DNA of 64,000 bases from DATKPC01 sp035524275 (GTDB lineage Bacteria; Pseudomonadota; Gammaproteobacteria; Burkholderiales; Burkholderiaceae_F). Below, piece after piece: positions 61,052-64,000 of this stretch. The translations under genes were made by a program, and so were the position numbers. The stretch's first letter is position 1; every line of letters begins with the position of its first letter. The notes beneath the pieces were generated by a model. The model saw nothing but the letters and a program-made list of their open reading frames with translations, ran no database searches and was not told where the DNA came from. The stretch covers positions 10,232 to 74,231 of the forward strand of contig DATKPC010000078.1 of the NCBI GenBank assembly GCA_035524275.1. Reading direction: 5' to 3'.

Positions 61052-62203
61052 TTAGCGAGCAGCAATACCTTGCGCGGGAAGATCGCCTGCAGGAATTGCC
61101 GCGGTACCGACCAGTGTCAAGCTCCCGTCGGCTTCGCGCTTGAACCCGCTAACGGTCGAGTTCCCGACATCGCGAATGTAGAGGAACTTGCCGTCCTGCG
61201 TGAAAGCCAGGTCCAGGACCGGCGCGGCCAGGGAGGTTCCTGACGCCGTTGGATTGACCAGGGTCATCGCGCCGTTCCAATCCACGCTTAGCAGGCTGAT
61301 CGCGCCGGTCCCGGCGTTGCCGGTGTAGGCGTAGCGCCCATCGGGGGTCGCGACCAGCCAGCACGGCGCGACCTGCCCGGCGAGCGACACCGAACCGCTG
61401 ATCAGCCCAAGATCGCCCCGCCCATCGATCTCGTACGAGGACGCGGCACCGGCGCCCGCTTCGGATACCAGCACGTAGCCTTGGTGGGTGACGGCAAAAC
61501 CGAAGGGACCCGCCCCGTTCGACCGGTGGGACGTAGGCTGCGACGCGTAGCCGTTCCGATCCAAGCGGTAAGTGTCGATCATCTGATCACCCTTCTCGGT
61601 GACGACCAGCGCCCTCCCGCCCGCGGCGAAGCTGACCTGGGCCCCGCTCGCCGAGCTCCCACCCGCCAGCGGCCGCATTGAGTTCGGTAGCGGCACCAGC
61701 TTCTTGCGCCCGGCATCGATCGTGAAGCCGCTGATGTCCGGAAGCGTGCCCGAATTGCCCGCGTTCAGCACATACACGAGGCCGTTGTCGACGGCGACGC
61801 TGACCGGAAACGTGCCTCCCGACGGTTCGCGATCCACCAGCGTCAGTCCGTCCTCGCCGACCAGGAACATCGAAACGTCGTTCGAGCCGGCATTGACGGC
61901 GAGCAGAAAGCGCGAGGACAGCGTGAGCGAATTCTGAGAGCCGAGCGGATCCGGCGGCGGGTTGCCCGGCGTGACGCCACCGAGGCCGCCGGTGGGAAAG
62001 GTCCCGGTGTAGCGCAGCGTACCGTCGGCCGCGCGCGCGTAGGCCACTACGGCATTGCCCGCGGTGCTGTCCGTAAGAAGGTACACGGCACCACCGTCTT
62101 CCGCGTGCGCCGGCATCGCGCCCGCGGAAAGTGCCGTCGCCGCACCGGCCGCGAGGAGGAGTCGACGAGCTTTCAATCCTGGAGTGATCTTCGAATTCGA
62201 CAT
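61052..62203 (-). CDS. Secreted YVTN/lactonase-type beta-propeller protein
   Basis: 383 residues from ATG 62201-62203. Signal peptide about 1-34 (MPAHAEDG). Seven-bladed lactonase-like repeats: VYVLNAGNSGTLPDISGFTID, YAYTGNAGTGAISLLSVD, FLYIRDVGNSTVSGFKREADGSL. The 6-phosphogluconolactonase-like (Pgl) family is the closest match, but the exported form argues against the cytosolic role. Convergent with the AbfB protein; no shared function is shown. Confidence 0.85.
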   Translation of the reverse strand: MSNSKITPGLKARRLLLAAGAATALSAGAMPAHAEDGGAVYLLTDSTAGNAVVAYARAADGTLRYTGTFPTGGLGGVTPGNPPPDPLGSQNSLTLSSRFLLAVNAGSNDVSMFLVGEDGLTLVDREPSGGTFPVSVAVDNGLVYVLNAGNSGTLPDISGFTIDAGRKKLVPLPNSMRPLAGGSSASGAQVSFAAGGRALVVTEKGDQMIDTYRLDRNGYASQPTSHRSNGAGPFGFAVTHQGYVLVSEAGAGAASSYEIDGRGDLGLISGSVSLAGQVAPCWLVATPDGRYAYTGNAGTGAISLLSVDWNGAMTLVNPTASGTSLAAPVLDLAFTQDGKFLYIRDVGNSTVSGFKREADGSLTLVGTAAIPAGDLPAQGIAAR

Positions 62204-62628
62204 TTTGTGAGGTTCCTTTGACGCTTGTTCGTTTGGGATCGACGAGTGCGAGATACTCGGGGCGTATTGGTTGCGGCCACCTGCGCCGAGCACCGTTCAA
62301 CCGCGAACGAGAACGAAACGGGTAAGCGCTGCCGATGGTGACTGCCGTCATGAGCCGGAACCAATGCCCTTGGTCGGACGGACTGGGGTCTGCTTACAGA
62401 AGACGGGCGAGGTGCGGGAGAAGGCGATGCACCGTTGAGGATTTCTCAAAATCGACGGCGTGCGCCCGCCCCTGTCTCATATCCGACGCAATGGCCATCC
62501 AAGGAACGTATGTATTGCACCGACGCACAAGGCGTGGCCTTTGTTCCCATCTGTGAGGGCCGGGCAATCGAAAAGACCGCGATGACGCGGCGTGTCGATC
62601 GCGTGCCAGGTCGGAAGCACCAGCCGCG
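62204..62628 (-). other. Intergenic region upstream of YVTN gene
   Basis: 425 bases with no supported gene; the open frames here are Arg/Pro/Ser-rich or extend the YVTN signal region. It should contain the YVTN promoter. Confidence 0.45.
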
Positions 62629-63435
62629 CTAAGGTCCCGGTGTGGAGGCCTCGGGCTTCTTGTCCTCGGGAGGCGCGAAGCGCGGCCGGATCGCGTCCAG
62701 CTGCTCGTCGGTCGTCGCGACCAGCCAGCGGCGCGCGCCTTCGACCTGGAACCGATTGTGGTCACGGAACGGACCCATCACCGGTGCTTCCTTCCAGAGT
62801 ACCGGCGCGCTCCGGCTGGTCCGCGCCGACGGCGTCCCGACCAGAAGGCAAAACGGCCCGAGCGGCATCGAAACGAACGGTAGCGCGGGCTTGGCCCGCA
62901 CGCGCCAGTCGATGAACGGCGAGTCGCTGATCAGCAGCGGCTGCGGCAGGCCGTGGAAGATCGCGAAGTCGTAGCGCGCCAGCTGCTCGCGGACGCCAGC
63001 CCAGATGCGCCGCACGTCCGCGACGACCGCCGCGCGGATCTCGTCGTCGAACATCGGTTCCTGTTCGTAGCGCGCCTGGGCCTCTCTGGCGTCGCGCTGG
63101 TAGGCGGAGACGAGCGCCAATTCCAAGCAGTCCTGGACCGCGCGCTGGACGTCCGCCGGGGCGCCTGCATCGGCCGGACGGGCGTGCTGCGCGGCGCGCA
63201 GCAGCCGGGCGAGGCCGCCCTCCTGCACCGCGGGTACGCCCGCAGCGGCCGGATCGGCGTCCCGGTGCAGGTCGACGTAGATCTGCGCCTCGCTCGCGAA
63301 GTGCGCCTTCTTGCCCTCATTGAACCGGAGCTCGCCGCTCGCGCAGTCGAGGAAGCGGGTGCCGACGCGGCCGTGCTCCCAGATCCAGTTCCGCAGGAAG
63401 GGATGGAGCGGGTGGGGGGCTTCGGGTTCGCTCAT
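62629..63435 (-). CDS. Hypothetical protein, DUF4238-like layout
   Basis: 268 residues from ATG 63433-63435. Soluble, with an N-terminal PHPLHPFLRNWIWEHG and central YDFAIFHGLPQPLLISDSPFIDWR that resemble DUF4238-type proteins, where an early PxxYLR-like start and LLTSDNPV-type segment are typical. The match is loose. A function is not known. Ends with Lys/Pro-rich DKKPEASTPGP. Confidence 0.6.
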   Translation of the reverse strand: MSEPEAPHPLHPFLRNWIWEHGRVGTRFLDCASGELRFNEGKKAHFASEAQIYVDLHRDADPAAAGVPAVQEGGLARLLRAAQHARPADAGAPADVQRAVQDCLELALVSAYQRDAREAQARYEQEPMFDDEIRAAVVADVRRIWAGVREQLARYDFAIFHGLPQPLLISDSPFIDWRVRAKPALPFVSMPLGPFCLLVGTPSARTSRSAPVLWKEAPVMGPFRDHNRFQVEGARRWLVATTDEQLDAIRPRFAPPEDKKPEASTPGP

Positions 63436-64000
63436 GCGGCGTAAGTCTAGGCTAGGAGACGAGCGATCGAGCGCGCCGAGCCCGAGCTCTCGGCGCCGGC
63501 CATCGGGCGCAGCACCGCTCAAGTACCGCCGCGCACTATTCCGAGGGAATTATCTGGCGGATGGGGTGGGCGTCAAGACCCGCCCCAGTCATGAGTCTTC
63601 AGGCAGCGCAACCCGGGTCCCCCGGCAATCCCCCAAGGCATTTTGACCCAAGACGCAAGCCACCGAAAGTTGTACGGCCTCCCGCGTCGACAGCACGTTT
63701 GTGCTCGCCCCACGCCCGTCCGCGCCAAAGGTAAAAATGATCGCGAATCGCAACCGCGACTTCCGGAGCCTGCGATGCCGTGTACCTGGTCCGTCACTTC
63801 TAGACTGCCGATTCATCGGGAGAGTCGCTCGGTCGATCAGAAGCCAGCCAGCGCTCCGGATTCCTCGGTGGGTCCCTTTGCCATTGAAGCGCTCCGGTTT
63901 TGCGGACCAATCTTTCTGCCAGTTTTCGGCGCCATGCCAATGGCGTTCCATTTGGCGGCAACAAACACGGGGCCGAAAAACGCGATGCTATTTCCCTCAG
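63436..64000. other. Terminal 565 bases without a supported gene
   Basis: Short frames on the minus strand (for example 63589-63951) are Arg/Cys-rich, lack family features and ribosome-binding sites. Base composition is slightly less GC-rich than the rest. Nothing recognisable is seen. Confidence 0.5.

Noticed and set aside
1..64000. tRNA, rRNA, CRISPR arrays, integrase or transposase genes
   Set aside because: No sequence matching these was recognised by eye; absence is not proven without a dedicated search.

Overview
The window is 64 kb of high-GC bacterial DNA, densely packed with short intergenic gaps, many GTG starts and many 4-base ATGA/GTGA gene overlaps. The gene content suggests a metabolically versatile Betaproteobacterium, probably Burkholderiales-like: a fused LivM-LivG protein, RegB/RegA redox regulators, GltIJKL-type uptake, an hpa-type aromatic pathway and PQQ/cytochrome c dehydrogenases. 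I cannot fix the genus from the sequence. I saw no rRNA, tRNA, CRISPR array, integrase or intact insertion sequence, so this reads as an ordinary chromosomal segment rich in catabolic and transport genes.

Layout. 1-10 kb: the tail of a GMC oxidoreductase, rmuC on the minus strand, then a minus-strand chain livH > livM-livG fusion > livF > FtsX-type permease > group II truncated hemoglobin, whose last four junctions are all 4-base overlaps; upstream lies a CPA2 antiporter. 10-17 kb: a PaiB-like flavoprotein, a Spy/CpxP-like periplasmic protein, a sedolisin protease with a polyproline tail, and a tlpA-like/regB/regA redox cluster. 17-23.5 kb: dgcN-dgcA (D-glutamate catabolism) divergent from a GltIJKL-type amino-acid ABC importer, followed by an esterase. 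23.5-28 kb: a PQQ quinohemoprotein dehydrogenase divergent from a diheme peroxidase-like cytochrome across a 489-bp AT-rich control region.

29-33 kb: an AAHS-type transporter, glucarate dehydratase (gudD) and 2-dehydro-3-deoxyglucarate aldolase (garL). 33-41 kb: a homoprotocatechuate meta-cleavage cluster (hpaE-G1-G2-H-I on plus, hpaD-F on minus, hpaR on plus) plus a tandem-ACT protein. The two divergent promoter regions of this cluster share one AT palindrome that is the best candidate HpaR operator. HpaD opens the ring, HpaE oxidises the semialdehyde, HpaF and HpaG isomerise and decarboxylate, HpaH hydrates and HpaI splits the product; the usual hydroxylase genes hpaBC are not here.

41-64 kb: a PLP dehydratase, OsmC/DsrE/metallo-beta-lactamase-fold trio, a LuxR-type response regulator and PAS histidine kinase, an atypical SDR, a secreted lipase, an orphan HicA-like protein, a TPP enzyme, GDT1-type and TauE-type transporters, an M14 peptidase coupled to an amidohydrolase, a periplasmic catalase-related peroxidase, an HPr-like protein with His at the usual Ser46 position, a secreted beta-propeller protein carrying two AbfB-type trefoils, a YVTN/lactonase-type propeller, and an unrecognised protein. 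The last 565 bases hold no gene I can support.

Nothing here is an obviously new defence or mobile system. The most interesting items are the hemoglobin-containing transport operon, the D-glutamate import/catabolism module, the HpaR palindromes that also tie in a tandem-ACT protein, and the propeller/AbfB secreted protein.
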